DNA of 64,000 nt from Alkaliflexus imshenetskii DSM 15055. GTDB taxonomy: Bacteria; Bacteroidota; Bacteroidia; Bacteroidales; Marinilabiliaceae. Shown here in pieces: positions 1 to 8,652 of this stretch. Location of the stretch: positions 585,635-649,634 of the forward strand of contig NZ_KI912105.1 of assembly GCF_000517065.1 (NCBI RefSeq). Reading direction: 5' to 3'. The stretch's first letter is position 1, and each line of letters opens with the position of its first letter. The notes beneath the pieces were generated by a model. It was not told the origin of the DNA. It saw only the letters and a program-made list of their open reading frames with translations, and made no database searches. The position numbers and the translations under genes were made by a program.

Positions 1-339
1 AGAGGTGTGGCGTGGTCGCCCGGCTGTGGCACCATTTCAGAAATCAACAAAGCACAGGAACTGGGTGCCGAGGTGGTGAAAATGTTCCCAGCATCAGAAA
101 TTGGAGGCCCCTCATTTGTGAAAGCAGTGAAAGGCCCAATGCCATGGACCAACATCATGCCTACCGGCGGTGTAGACACCACCGAAGCCAACCTGAAAGG
201 CTGGTTTAGCGCCGGAGTAACCTGCGTGGGCATGGGTTCAAACCTCTTCCCAAAAGAGATAATGGATAAGAAGGACTATGCAGGCCTCACCGAAAAGGTA
301 AAGGAACTGATGAATACCATTAATAAAGTGAAAAACTAA
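1..339 (+). CDS. eda: KDPG aldolase (2-dehydro-3-deoxyphosphogluconate aldolase), 3' part
   Basis: This is the last 112 codons of a class I aldolase that splits 2-keto-3-deoxy-6-phosphogluconate into pyruvate and glyceraldehyde-3-phosphate, the end of the Entner-Doudoroff and hexuronate routes. The frame is open from the first base, so the gene begins outside the window. Visible family marks are the PGC motif near the start, VVKMFPA with the Schiff-base lysine (codon at 79-81), PTGGV in the phosphate-binding loop, and a GxGSNLF tail. The stop at 337-339 lies five bases before the next start, so the two genes are almost certainly co-transcribed. Its neighbours kdgK and the SDR gene make a role in KDG breakdown consistent. 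Confidence 0.93.
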   Translation, partial: RGVAWSPGCGTISEINKAQELGAEVVKMFPASEIGGPSFVKAVKGPMPWTNIMPTGGVDTTEANLKGWFSAGVTCVGMGSNLFPKEIMDKKDYAGLTEKVKELMNTINKVKN

Positions 340-344
340 ACGTT

Positions 345-1193
345 ATGACAGCTCCCATCAAAGAACTGAACCTGAAGGGCAAAGTAGCTGTGGTTACAGG
401 CGGTGGCGGCGTTATTTGTTCCACCATGGCCAAAGCACTGGCCATGCATGGGGCAAAAACAGCCATCCTGGACCTGAACCTGGAAGCAGCGCAAAAAGTT
501 GCTGCCGAAATTGAAGCCGAAACAGGTGCAAAATCGGTAGGTTTCGCAGCCAATGTGCTCGACCGTGCCTCATTGGAAGCAGCAAAAAAGGCCATCAACA
601 GCGAGTTGGGCAAAATTGACTTTCTGGTGAATGGTGCCGGCGGCAACGCAGCCACGGCCACATCGAAAGTCGAAAAAATGGAGAAAGGCGACAACCTGGA
701 AGACACCTTCTTTGGTCTTCAGCTTGAAGGCTTTGACAAAACCTTTGACCTGAACTTTAAAGGAACCCTGTTGCCAACAATGATTTTTGCCCAGGACATG
801 TTAGAACTTGGAAAAGGCGGCATTGTGAACATCTCATCGATGAACTCCTACCGTCCGTTGACCCGTATTCCAGCTTATTCGGCATCGAAAGCAGCCATCA
901 ACAACTTTACGCAATGGCTGGCGGTGCACTTTGCCAAGACCGGTATACGCGTGAATGCCATTGCACCAGGCTTCCTGCTCACCAACCAGAATCGTTTTCT
1001 TTTGATAGATGAAAAAACCGGCGAATCGACCCCACGCGGCAAAAAAATCATCAACGGAACGCCAATGGAACGTTACGGAACACCCGAAGAGTTAACCGGA
1101 TCGCTGCTCTATCTCCTTTCAGACTGGTCAGAATTCATTACCGGCGTAGTTATTCCCGTTGATGGTGGATTCAGTGCATACAGCGGCGTTTAA
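345..1193 (+). CDS. SDR-family oxidoreductase, probable D-mannonate (fructuronate) oxidoreductase
   Basis: This 282-aa short-chain dehydrogenase has a Rossmann TGGGGVIC nucleotide-binding motif at residues 18-25, VNGAGG in the NAG position, and the catalytic set Ser165, Tyr178 and Lys182 (YSASK). In this family the third glycine of TGxxxGxG is often replaced, and here it is Cys25. SDR proteins in the same setting as KDG kinase and KDPG aldolase commonly reduce D-fructuronate to D-mannonate with NAD(P)H, in place of the longer UxuB type. It follows the aldolase gene by five bases and is followed by a 268-bp repeat-rich spacer. The exact substrate is inferred from context; gluconate 5-dehydrogenase-like activity is the main alternative. 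Confidence 0.8.
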   Translation: MTAPIKELNLKGKVAVVTGGGGVICSTMAKALAMHGAKTAILDLNLEAAQKVAAEIEAETGAKSVGFAANVLDRASLEAAKKAINSELGKIDFLVNGAGGNAATATSKVEKMEKGDNLEDTFFGLQLEGFDKTFDLNFKGTLLPTMIFAQDMLELGKGGIVNISSMNSYRPLTRIPAYSASKAAINNFTQWLAVHFAKTGIRVNAIAPGFLLTNQNRFLLIDEKTGESTPRGKKIINGTPMERYGTPEELTGSLLYLLSDWSEFITGVVIPVDGGFSAYSGV

Positions 1194-1195
1194 TA

Positions 1196-1430
1196 AAAGA
1201 TAATTAGATAAAAGATATTTAGATTAGAGATGTTTAGATAAAAGATGTTTAGAAGGATAGATTAGAGATTTTAGAGGGATAGATGACAGATGCTTAGAGG
1301 GCTAGATTGCAATGGGAAGATGCTTTGTCACCACAATAATTGGTTAACCTTACTTCTATAATCTAACATCTACTAACATCTAATCATCTTACATCTGTTG
1401 TATCTCACATCTAATTATCTACGACAAACA
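1196..1430. repeat. Degenerate 15-bp AGAT repeat array with an inverted half
   Basis: The gap before kdgK is made of short AGAT-rich units. Units such as AGATAAAAGATATTT (1206-1220), 1221-1235 and 1236-1250 follow each other with a 15-bp period. From about 1359 to 1430 the same unit appears in reverse complement (ATCTAACATC, CATCTTACATCT), so a transcript could fold back over more than 60 nt on each arm. The same unit occurs in tandem at 3893-3952. No gene is visible here. Confidence 0.75.
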
Positions 1431-1461
1431 GAGCTTTACATACCCTTAAAATCGAACCAAG

Positions 1462-2541
1462 ATGAGTATTCAATTGAAAAAAGAGTTTAAATGGTCACTG
1501 GTGGTTCCCACCAGTATGGGCGTGCGCATCACGCCTGTTAACGGCCAACCCGTACATAGCAGCGATACATTTATGATGCAGGCTACCAGTGCTGAAACCA
1601 ACGTAGCAAGCATCTCATCATATTTAGGCCTTCCGGTGAAGGTGCTCACCACCTTTGTAAAGGATAGCCCCATTGCTCAGTTTATTAAGAGCAACCTCAA
1701 AACCCGCCACATGGAATATGAAGGCGCCGAAGTGGAGCAAGGGGACCCGTGGGGTTTCCGTCACCAGTTCAACATTGCCGACAGCGGCTTTGGCGCTCGC
1801 GGACCCCGCGTGCAAAACGACCGTGCCGGCGAGGTAGGGCGTACCCTCAACGTAAAAGATTTTGACCTGGAGCGCATCTTCGGAAAAGAAGGCGTACAGA
1901 TTGTGCACCTCTCCGGGCTTATTGCAGCCCTCTCGCCCGACACAGGCACCTTCTGTCTGGAGCTGGCACGTGCCGCAAAAAAACATGGCACACGCATCTC
2001 TTTTGACCTGAACCACCGCGCCTCCTTCTGGAAAGGCCGCGAAAAAGAGCTACACGAGATTTTTACTGAAATTGCCTCGGTATCAGACATCCTGATTGGA
2101 AACGAAGAGGATTTCCAGCTTTGCCTTGGCATCGAAGGCCCCGAGGCCGGCGGAAAAGCCATTGCCGATAAAATCGACAGCTTTAAGGAGATGATTATCC
2201 GCGTGAAGAAGACATTCCCCAACGCCTCTGTGTTTGCAACCACCTTGCGTGAAGTTGAAAATGCCAACGAGCACCTGTGGGGCGGAATCATGCTCGAAGG
2301 CAACAACTGGCATGTGGTAGAACCTCGCGAAATACGTGTGCTCGACCGCATTGGTGGTGGCGATGGATTTGTAGGCGGCATGCTTTACGGCATCCTGAAA
2401 GGCTGGGAACCACAAAAATGGATTCAGTTTGGATGGGCTACCGGTGCATTGGCCACCACCTTCCTCACCGACTATGCCCAGCCAGCCGACGAAGAGATGG
2501 TTTGGAGCATCTGGGGTGGCAACGCCCGCGTGAGAAGGTAA
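1462..2541 (+). CDS. kdgK: 2-dehydro-3-deoxygluconokinase (PfkB family)
   Basis: This 359-aa cytoplasmic sugar kinase phosphorylates 2-keto-3-deoxygluconate to KDPG, the substrate of the aldolase at the start of the window. The PfkB signature DRIGGGDGF lies at residues 295-303 with the catalytic base Asp301. The segment DLNHRASFW around residue 175 and GNEEDF fit KDG kinases of the family. The length is slightly above the usual 310-345 aa. The start follows an A-rich leader without a Shine-Dalgarno sequence, as is normal in this phylum. The gene ends 72 bp before the preferred start of the LarA-family gene. Confidence 0.9.
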   Translation: MSIQLKKEFKWSLVVPTSMGVRITPVNGQPVHSSDTFMMQATSAETNVASISSYLGLPVKVLTTFVKDSPIAQFIKSNLKTRHMEYEGAEVEQGDPWGFRHQFNIADSGFGARGPRVQNDRAGEVGRTLNVKDFDLERIFGKEGVQIVHLSGLIAALSPDTGTFCLELARAAKKHGTRISFDLNHRASFWKGREKELHEIFTEIASVSDILIGNEEDFQLCLGIEGPEAGGKAIADKIDSFKEMIIRVKKTFPNASVFATTLREVENANEHLWGGIMLEGNNWHVVEPREIRVLDRIGGGDGFVGGMLYGILKGWEPQKWIQFGWATGALATTFLTDYAQPADEEMVWSIWGGNARVRR

Positions 2542-2613
2542 ATGAAGCATTGGGCTATTTCGACATGTTGTTCGGATAGCCCTGCTATTTTCAACAATTC
2601 AAAGAAAAACATC

Positions 2614-3888
2614 ATGGTACTATATCAACGTGGTTCGGAAAATGATGTGCTGACTTCGGATGACCTGAAGAACGCACTGTATGAGGCTCTCGAAAAATTG
2701 GGCCCGCGGAAAAGAGTACTTGCCCTACCGCCCGACTACACCCGTTACCATTCGCGCTCGGGAGAGCTAACGGCCTATGCATGGCAATATTACCAGGATA
2801 AACTGGTTGATATTTTGCCGGCATTGGGTACGCACACTGCCATGCCCGACCACGAAATTGAGCACATGTTCCCTAACGTGCCAAAAAGTTTGTTCAGGGT
2901 GCACGACTGGCGCAACGATGTGGTGACCCTCGGCGTAGTGCCCGGCGCATTCATCTCAGAAATAACTGAAGGCAGGGTAACTTATGATTGGCCGGCACAG
3001 GTGAATAAACTGCTGGTAGAAGGCAATCACGACCTTATTTTGTCCATCGGCCAGGTGGTGCCCCACGAAGTAATAGGCATGGCCAACTACAACAAAAACA
3101 TCTTTGTTGGCACCGGCGGCTCCGAAGGCATCAACAAAAGCCACTTTATTGGTGCAGTGTATGGCATGGAACGCATCATGGGACGCGCCAACAACCCTGT
3201 GCGCAAGGTGCTGAACTATGCATCGGAGAATTTTGCCAAACATCTGCCCATCATCTATGTGCAAACCGTGGTTGGCCGTAACAGCGATGGCAACCTGGTA
3301 ACACGCGGTATTTTTATCGGCGATGACGAAGAAGTTTTTGAACTGGCCGCTGACCTATCCATCAAAGTAAACTTTGAAATGGTGCCCGAGCCTTTGAAAA
3401 AAGTGGTGGTTTATCTTGACCCCACTGAGTTTAAAAGCACATGGCTGGGCAACAAGAGTATTTACCGCACACGCATGGCAATGGCCGATGGTGCTGAACT
3501 GATTGTGCTGGCACCTGCACTTAAGGAGTTTGGCGAAGACAAAACCATCGATAAAATTATCAGAAAATATGGCTACTGCGGCACACCCAAAACGTTGGAG
3601 TATGTGGAAAGCAACGAGGACATGAAAAACAACCTGGGTGCAGCAGCCCACTTGATTCACGGCAGCTCAGAGGGACGGTTTTCAGTTACTTACTGCCCGG
3701 GTCATCTCACCAAAGAAGAGATAGAATCTGTGCATTTTAAATATGCCGATTTAAAAGAGATGATGTCACGCTATAATCCTGAAAAACTAAAAGATGGCGT
3801 GAATATTATGCCCGATGGCGAAGAAATTTTCTATATTTCGAATCCGGCAGTCGGATTGTGGGCACACAAGGATAGATTTAAAGATTAA
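2614..3888 (+). CDS. LarA-family (DUF2088) nickel-pincer racemase/epimerase
   Basis: This 424-aa protein belongs to the lactate racemase LarA superfamily. The residues that hold and use the nickel-pincer cofactor in LarA are visible with matching spacing: GTH (His74), then VPHEVIG (His151), a lysine ten residues on (Lys161) and a histidine sixteen further (His177), equal to His108, His174, Lys184 and His200 of LarA. DYTRYHSRSGE near the N-terminus is also typical. I chose ATG 2614 because the longer reading from 2542, touching the kdgK stop, adds 24 atypical residues. The context is hexuronate and gluconate metabolism, so an aldonate or uronate C2-epimerase role (the superfamily includes D-gluconate 2-epimerases) is more likely than lactate racemisation. 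No larB, larC or larE is in the window. Confidence 0.8.
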   Translation: MVLYQRGSENDVLTSDDLKNALYEALEKLGPRKRVLALPPDYTRYHSRSGELTAYAWQYYQDKLVDILPALGTHTAMPDHEIEHMFPNVPKSLFRVHDWRNDVVTLGVVPGAFISEITEGRVTYDWPAQVNKLLVEGNHDLILSIGQVVPHEVIGMANYNKNIFVGTGGSEGINKSHFIGAVYGMERIMGRANNPVRKVLNYASENFAKHLPIIYVQTVVGRNSDGNLVTRGIFIGDDEEVFELAADLSIKVNFEMVPEPLKKVVVYLDPTEFKSTWLGNKSIYRTRMAMADGAELIVLAPALKEFGEDKTIDKIIRKYGYCGTPKTLEYVESNEDMKNNLGAAAHLIHGSSEGRFSVTYCPGHLTKEEIESVHFKYADLKEMMSRYNPEKLKDGVNIMPDGEEIFYISNPAVGLWAHKDRFKD

Positions 3889-3892
3889 AAAC

Positions 3893-3968
3893 AGATGTAA
3901 GATATCTAGATGTAAGATATTTAGATGTTAGATGATTAGATGTAAGATGGATAGATTAGATAATTAGG
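3893..3968 (+). repeat. 15-bp tandem repeat (about 4.5 copies)
   Basis: Four adjacent 15-bp units, AGATGTAAGATATCT (3893-3907), AGATGTAAGATATTT (3908-3922), AGATGTTAGATGATT (3923-3937) and AGATGTAAGATGGAT (3938-3952), are followed by a partial unit. The array starts four bases after the LarA-family stop codon and belongs to the same repeat family as the array before kdgK. Confidence 0.85.
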
Positions 3969-4092
3969 TTCTATCAGATGCTTAAGTAATTTTGGCAACC
4001 TATTCGTTTAATTCCGTAATCGAAACCTCTTTTCTCTGTAAATCAAACATCTGACCATCATAAAATAACAACCCTTATAAATTAAAACAATA

Positions 4093-5547
4093 ATGAAAGC
4101 ATTATCAGACATTGGCCTTATTGGCCTGGCCGTAATGGGCGAAAACCTGGTGCTGAACATGGAAAGCAAAGGTTTTCAGGTATCGGTTTACAACCGTTCG
4201 ACCGATAAAGTTGACAACTTCATGGCCGGCCGTGCCAAAGGCAAAAACATAAAAGGTACGCGCACCCTTGAAGAGTTGGTGCAGTCGCTTGAGCGTCCTC
4301 GTAAAGTGATGCTGATGATTAAAGCTGGTAGCGCCGTAGATGCATCCATCGAAAGCCTTATTCCGCTTCTGGAGCCCGGCGATATTATCATTGATGGTGG
4401 CAACACCCATTTCCCCGACACCGACCGTAGAACAGCCTATGTGGAGAGCAAAGGTCTGCTTTACATCGGCACCGGCGTATCGGGAGGTGAGGAAGGTGCT
4501 TTGTTAGGCCCCTCCATTATGCCAGGTGGTTCACCCAAAGCATGGCCCATCGTGAAGCCCATCTTCCAGAGCATCTCAGCAAAAGTTGAAGATGGTACAC
4601 CCTGCTGCGACTGGGTTGGCGAAAATGGCGCCGGTCACTTCGTGAAGATGGTGCACAACGGCATTGAGTATGGCGACATGCAGCTCATCAACGAAGCCTA
4701 CCACATCATGAAAGATGTATTGGGAATGGATGCCGACGAGATGCACCAGGTTTTCAAAGAGTGGAATGAAGGGCCACTGGACTCATACCTCATTGAGATT
4801 ACCCGCGACATTTTGGCTTATAAAGATGAAGATGGCACAGCGTTGGTTGAAAAGATTCTGGACACTGCCGGTCAAAAAGGTACTGGAAAATGGACAGCCG
4901 TTTCAGCGCTTGACTTGGGTATTCCGTTGACCCTTATTGGCGAGGCTGTATTCTCAAGGTGTCTTTCGGCCATCAAAGATGAGCGTGTAGCAGCATCAAA
5001 GGTAATTTCAGGACCAAAACCAGAGTTTAAAGGCGACAAAAAGCAATTCCTGAAAGATTTGCAAGACGCACTATATGCTTCAAAGGTGGTATCTTATGCG
5101 CAGGGATATGCCCTGATGGCCGCCGCAGCCAAGGAGTATGGCTGGAACCTGAATTATGGTGGTATTGCGCTCATGTGGCGTGGTGGATGCATCATCCGCT
5201 CTGTATTCTTAGGAAAAATTAAAGAAGCATTTGATGCCAATCCGAACCTCACCAACCTGTTGCTGAACCCATTCTTTAAAGATGTGGTTGAAAAAGCCCA
5301 GGCCGGATGGCGCAATGTGGTAGCTACCTCAGTACTGAATGGCATACCCACACCAGCATTTGCCACTGCACTGAACTATTTTGACGGATATCGCAGCGAA
5401 CGTTTGCCAGCCAACCTGTTGCAAGCACAACGCGACTATTTTGGCGCGCACACCTATGAGCGCATCGACAAGCCACGCGGTGAGTTCTTCCACACCAACT
5501 GGACAGGTCGTGGTGGAACAACTGCTTCCACAACATACAACGTATAA
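4093..5547 (+). CDS. gnd: 6-phosphogluconate dehydrogenase, decarboxylating
   Basis: This 484-aa cytoplasmic enzyme oxidises and decarboxylates 6-phosphogluconate to ribulose-5-phosphate. The N-terminal Rossmann motif GLIGLAVMGENL, the NRSTDK segment that selects the cofactor, the catalytic stretch KMVHNGIEYGD (Lys185, His188, Asn189, Glu192) and the C-terminal FHTNWTGRGG tail are all present. Length matches the long homodimeric form. It lies 204 bp after the LarA-family gene, beyond a 15-bp repeat array, and is followed by a strong terminator, so it closes this transcription unit. Its place next to kdgK, eda and a possible gluconate epimerase suggests a shared gluconate/uronate branch point. 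Confidence 0.96.
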   Translation: MKALSDIGLIGLAVMGENLVLNMESKGFQVSVYNRSTDKVDNFMAGRAKGKNIKGTRTLEELVQSLERPRKVMLMIKAGSAVDASIESLIPLLEPGDIIIDGGNTHFPDTDRRTAYVESKGLLYIGTGVSGGEEGALLGPSIMPGGSPKAWPIVKPIFQSISAKVEDGTPCCDWVGENGAGHFVKMVHNGIEYGDMQLINEAYHIMKDVLGMDADEMHQVFKEWNEGPLDSYLIEITRDILAYKDEDGTALVEKILDTAGQKGTGKWTAVSALDLGIPLTLIGEAVFSRCLSAIKDERVAASKVISGPKPEFKGDKKQFLKDLQDALYASKVVSYAQGYALMAAAAKEYGWNLNYGGIALMWRGGCIIRSVFLGKIKEAFDANPNLTNLLLNPFFKDVVEKAQAGWRNVVATSVLNGIPTPAFATALNYFDGYRSERLPANLLQAQRDYFGAHTYERIDKPRGEFFHTNWTGRGGTTASTTYNV

Positions 5548-5560
5548 CCATAGAACAACG

Positions 5561-5599
5561 GGGCTGTCTTTCTTATTACAGAGAGGGACAGCCCTTTTT
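5561..5599 (+). terminator. Rho-independent terminator after gnd
   Basis: A perfect 8-bp stem, GGGCTGTC (5561-5568) with GACAGCCC (5587-5594), is followed by five T residues at 5595-5599. It separates gnd from the TRAP transporter genes. Confidence 0.88.
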
Positions 5600-5694
5600 A
5601 CCAAAAGCCCAAGCAAAACAACCAAGCCCACACAGCCCTGTTTGTCACTCATATATTCAGGATTGTAACATCTATTCTAATAAACCATCAAAAC

Positions 5695-6732
5695 ATGAAA
5701 AAAAATTTTGCAATAACATTGTTTTTGGTCACGTTAATTCTTTCGGGATGTGGCTTAAAGAGCGATGTTAAGGTATTAAAACTTGGCCATACGCTGGATA
5801 CACAACACTCGGTACACCTTGGCATGGAATATATGGCCAAGCGTGCCTACGAGTTGTCCGACGGTAAAATTGAGATACAGATTTATCCCGGTGGCGTGCT
5901 TGGGTCGGAGCGCGAGAGCCTTGAGTTGCTGCAGTTGGGCAGCATGGATTTGACCAAGGTATCTGCAGCCGCTATGGAAGGTTTTGTTGAAGAGTACAAA
6001 GTATTTGGTCTTCCTTATATTTTCAGAGACAAAGAGCATCTGTTCACCGTATTAGATGGCCCAATTGGCGATGCCATGCTGTCAAAAGGTGACCGGTTCT
6101 GGCTCAGAGGACTCTGTTTTTACGATGCGGGTGCACGCAGCTTTTACACCTCATCAAAAATTGAGACCCCCGAAGATTTACGTGGTAAAAAAATCCGCGT
6201 GATGCAAAGTATTACAGCCGTAGAAATGGTGCGTGCCATGGGTGGCGCCCCTACGCCCATTGCCTGGGGTGAATTATACACAGCGCTTCAGGGCGGTGTG
6301 GTTGACGGAGCCGAAAACAATCCCCCCAGTTTTTACCTGTCGCGCCATTACGAAGTGTGTAAATACTACCTGCTGAACGAGCATACCATGATTCCTGACG
6401 TGATGATTATAAGCACCCATGCCTGGAACAAACTCAACGAGCAGGAACGTGAGTGGCTGCAACAAGCTGCTGACGAGTCGGCAGTGGTTCAGCGTCAGTT
6501 GTGGTACCAATCAGAAATGGAAGCCCTGGCAGCAGTAAAAGCCGCCGGCGTTGAGGTGATTTATCCCGACAAGACACCCTTCATGGCACGTGTAGAAGGC
6601 GTATTTGACCTCTACAAATCGACTCCCAGGGTGTATGACCTGATTAACCAAATCAGAGCCATCCAAACAGAACCAACGGAAACGCCTGCGCCCGAAGCCG
6701 ACCAGGAGACTGAAATATCAACATCACTATAA
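5695..6732 (+). CDS. dctP: TRAP transporter solute-binding lipoprotein (DctP family)
   Basis: This 345-aa protein captures an organic acid in the periplasm and hands it to the DctQM membrane unit. The N-terminus ends in the lipobox LSGC with Cys19, so the protein is predicted to be lipid-anchored, whereas most characterised DctP proteins are soluble. DctP family segments are clear: GVLGSERESLELLQLG, GKKIRVMQS containing the arginine that usually binds the substrate carboxylate, and ALQGGVVDGAENNP. The last 20 residues are an acidic Thr/Pro/Glu-rich tail absent from typical members. The operon context (uxaE and KDG genes) suggests a hexuronate ligand; this is inference. Confidence 0.92.
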   Translation: MKKNFAITLFLVTLILSGCGLKSDVKVLKLGHTLDTQHSVHLGMEYMAKRAYELSDGKIEIQIYPGGVLGSERESLELLQLGSMDLTKVSAAAMEGFVEEYKVFGLPYIFRDKEHLFTVLDGPIGDAMLSKGDRFWLRGLCFYDAGARSFYTSSKIETPEDLRGKKIRVMQSITAVEMVRAMGGAPTPIAWGELYTALQGGVVDGAENNPPSFYLSRHYEVCKYYLLNEHTMIPDVMIISTHAWNKLNEQEREWLQQAADESAVVQRQLWYQSEMEALAAVKAAGVEVIYPDKTPFMARVEGVFDLYKSTPRVYDLINQIRAIQTEPTETPAPEADQETEISTSL

Positions 6733-6749
6733 TTAAAAAATATCATCTC

Positions 6750-7235
6750 ATGACGCTCAGAACACGAATAGACAAAATTCTTGAAGTCTTTCTGGTAATC
6801 ATCATGGCTACCCTGGTACTCGATGTGGTATGGCAGGTAGCCAGCCGCTATGTTTTTGCCAACCCAAGTTCATTTACCGATGAGTTGGCAGGCTTCCTGC
6901 TTATTTGGGTTGGCATGGCCGGTGCTGCCTACGTGAAAGGTCAAAACGAACACCTTGCCATTGATATACTGCATGGAAAACTATCACCCATATCCAGAAC
7001 CAGACTAATGATTTTCATCAACATCCTGATAATTATTTTTTGCTTATCCATTATGGTTGTAGGTGGTATTTGGCTCGTTTACACGCGCTTTGTCCTTGGT
7101 CAGATTTCAGCAGCATTGCAAATCCCAATTGGTTATGTGTATATGATTGTGCCCATTAGTGGATTGCTGATGACCTATTATGCAGCTGACGACATAAAAC
7201 TGCTTAACCACGAGCTTAAAGCGCTCCAAAGCTAA
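6750..7235 (+). CDS. dctQ: TRAP transporter small permease (DctQ)
   Basis: This 161-aa inner-membrane protein is the small subunit of the TRAP transporter. Four hydrophobic helices are visible at about residues 12-32, 45-62, 88-110 and 128-147. The segment SRYVFANPSSFTDELAGF between helices 1 and 2 is characteristic of DctQ, as is KGQNEHLAID. The gene starts 17 bp after dctP, in the usual P-Q-M order, so the three subunits should be made together. Confidence 0.92.
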   Translation: MTLRTRIDKILEVFLVIIMATLVLDVVWQVASRYVFANPSSFTDELAGFLLIWVGMAGAAYVKGQNEHLAIDILHGKLSPISRTRLMIFINILIIIFCLSIMVVGGIWLVYTRFVLGQISAALQIPIGYVYMIVPISGLLMTYYAADDIKLLNHELKALQS

Positions 7236-7305
7236 AAAACATTTAGTGCTGAAGCCTGGAGGCTTCGACCCACACATTCAAAAACTGATTTTAAAATCAA
7301 CAACC

Positions 7306-8610
7306 ATGGATTTGGATATAATTGGAATCTTAGTACTCATACTTTCCTTTCTCTTTTTTCTGGTCATTGGAGTACCGGTGGCCTATAGCATTGGTCTTTC
7401 GGCCATGGCAACCATGCTGGTAAGCTTTGACGCCATGCCGGCCTTCTCAACTCTGGCCCAACGCATGGCCACCAGTCTCGACAGTTTTTCGCTACTGGCG
7501 ATACCATTTTTCATATTGGCAGGACAGCTGATGAACTCCGGAGGGATAGCCATCCGGCTCATTGAGTTTGCCAAAGTGTTGGTAGGTCGTCTGCCTGGCG
7601 GTCTGGCCTTTGTGAACGTAACTGCCAACATGCTGTTTGGCGCCATTTCGGGCTCGGCAGCTGCATCGGCATCGGCCATTGGTTCCATCATGGGCCCTCA
7701 GATGAAGAAAGAGGGTTATGAAGAGAATTTCTCGGCAGCCATCAACATCACCTCAGCTACAACCGGTTTGGTGATTCCTCCCAGTAACATACTTATTGTT
7801 TACTCACTTGCCAGTGGAGGCGTTTCCATTGCGGCATTGTTCCTTGCCGGATATCTGCCTGGCATTCTTACCGGTATTGCATTGATGATTGTGGGAGGCG
7901 TTTATGCCTATCGCAAAAAATATCCTGTGGGGCAAACGGTTACTTTTGTTCAAGGCATTAAGAAATTCTTAAGTGCTATACCCAGTCTTTTAATGCTTCT
8001 GATTGTGATTGGCGGTATTGTAGCCGGTTTATTCACAGCTACCGAAGCATCTGCCATAGCAGTGGTTTACTGTCTGGTTCTGGCATTTTTATACGGAGAG
8101 GTAAAATTACACAACCTGCCGCGCATCTTTGTAAATACGGTTAAAACCACCGGTATTGTGATGCTTCTGATTGCCACCTCTATGGGTTTGTCATGGGTTA
8201 TGTCATTCGAGAACATTCCGCAAACAGTGAGCGATGGACTGCTGTCGGTATCGTCAAACCCCATCATCATTCTGCTGATGATTAACTTCATTCTGCTTTT
8301 TGTGGGGATTTTTATGGACATGACACCGGCAGTACTCATCTTCACGCCCATCTTCCTGCCCATTGTAACCACACAGTTGGGTATCGACCCCATCCATTTT
8401 GGTATCATCATGATTAGTAACCTCTGCTTAGGATTGTGTACGCCACCTGTGGGAGCTGTGCTTTTTATAGGTTGTAGTGTGGCCAAGCTGAAGATACAGG
8501 ATGTGGTGAAACCGATGATTCCATTTTTCATAGCGATGATAGTGGTGTTATTGCTGATTACCTACATACCGGCCATCAGCCTAATAGTGCCACGTTTATT
8601 TGGATTCTAA
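7306..8610 (+). CDS. dctM: TRAP transporter large permease (DctM)
   Basis: This 434-aa polytopic inner-membrane protein is the sodium-coupled transport subunit. More than ten hydrophobic helices run through the whole length. Family segments include IPFFILAGQLMNSGGIA, the SGSAAASASAIGSIMGP loop, ATTGLVIPPSN and the C-terminal LCTPPVGAVLF. A longer frame opens at GTG 7246 but its first 20 residues look like non-coding sequence, and ATG 7306 begins a normal DctM N-terminus (MDLDIIGILVLILSF), so I use it. It closes the dctPQM cluster and is followed by a large hairpin. Confidence 0.94.
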   Translation: MDLDIIGILVLILSFLFFLVIGVPVAYSIGLSAMATMLVSFDAMPAFSTLAQRMATSLDSFSLLAIPFFILAGQLMNSGGIAIRLIEFAKVLVGRLPGGLAFVNVTANMLFGAISGSAAASASAIGSIMGPQMKKEGYEENFSAAINITSATTGLVIPPSNILIVYSLASGGVSIAALFLAGYLPGILTGIALMIVGGVYAYRKKYPVGQTVTFVQGIKKFLSAIPSLLMLLIVIGGIVAGLFTATEASAIAVVYCLVLAFLYGEVKLHNLPRIFVNTVKTTGIVMLLIATSMGLSWVMSFENIPQTVSDGLLSVSSNPIIILLMINFILLFVGIFMDMTPAVLIFTPIFLPIVTTQLGIDPIHFGIIMISNLCLGLCTPPVGAVLFIGCSVAKLKIQDVVKPMIPFFIAMIVVLLLITYIPAISLIVPRLFGF

Positions 8611-8652
8611 CATCGACACGCGGGAGCAATAAGCCCCGTAAAACAGATAAAA

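Noticed and set aside
1761-2381. Long minus-strand open frame (206 codons) opposite kdgK
   Set aside because: It lies fully inside a well-supported gene, has no recognisable domain, and is Ser/Pro/Arg-rich as expected from reading a GC-richer gene backwards.
2542-2613. Start of the LarA-family gene at 2542, touching the kdgK stop
   Set aside because: The extra 24 residues are Cys/Ser/Asn-rich and unlike family members; ATG 2614 gives a normal N-terminus.
7246-7305. GTG start for dctM
   Set aside because: The added 20 residues precede the first helix without family support; ATG 7306 starts a typical DctM.
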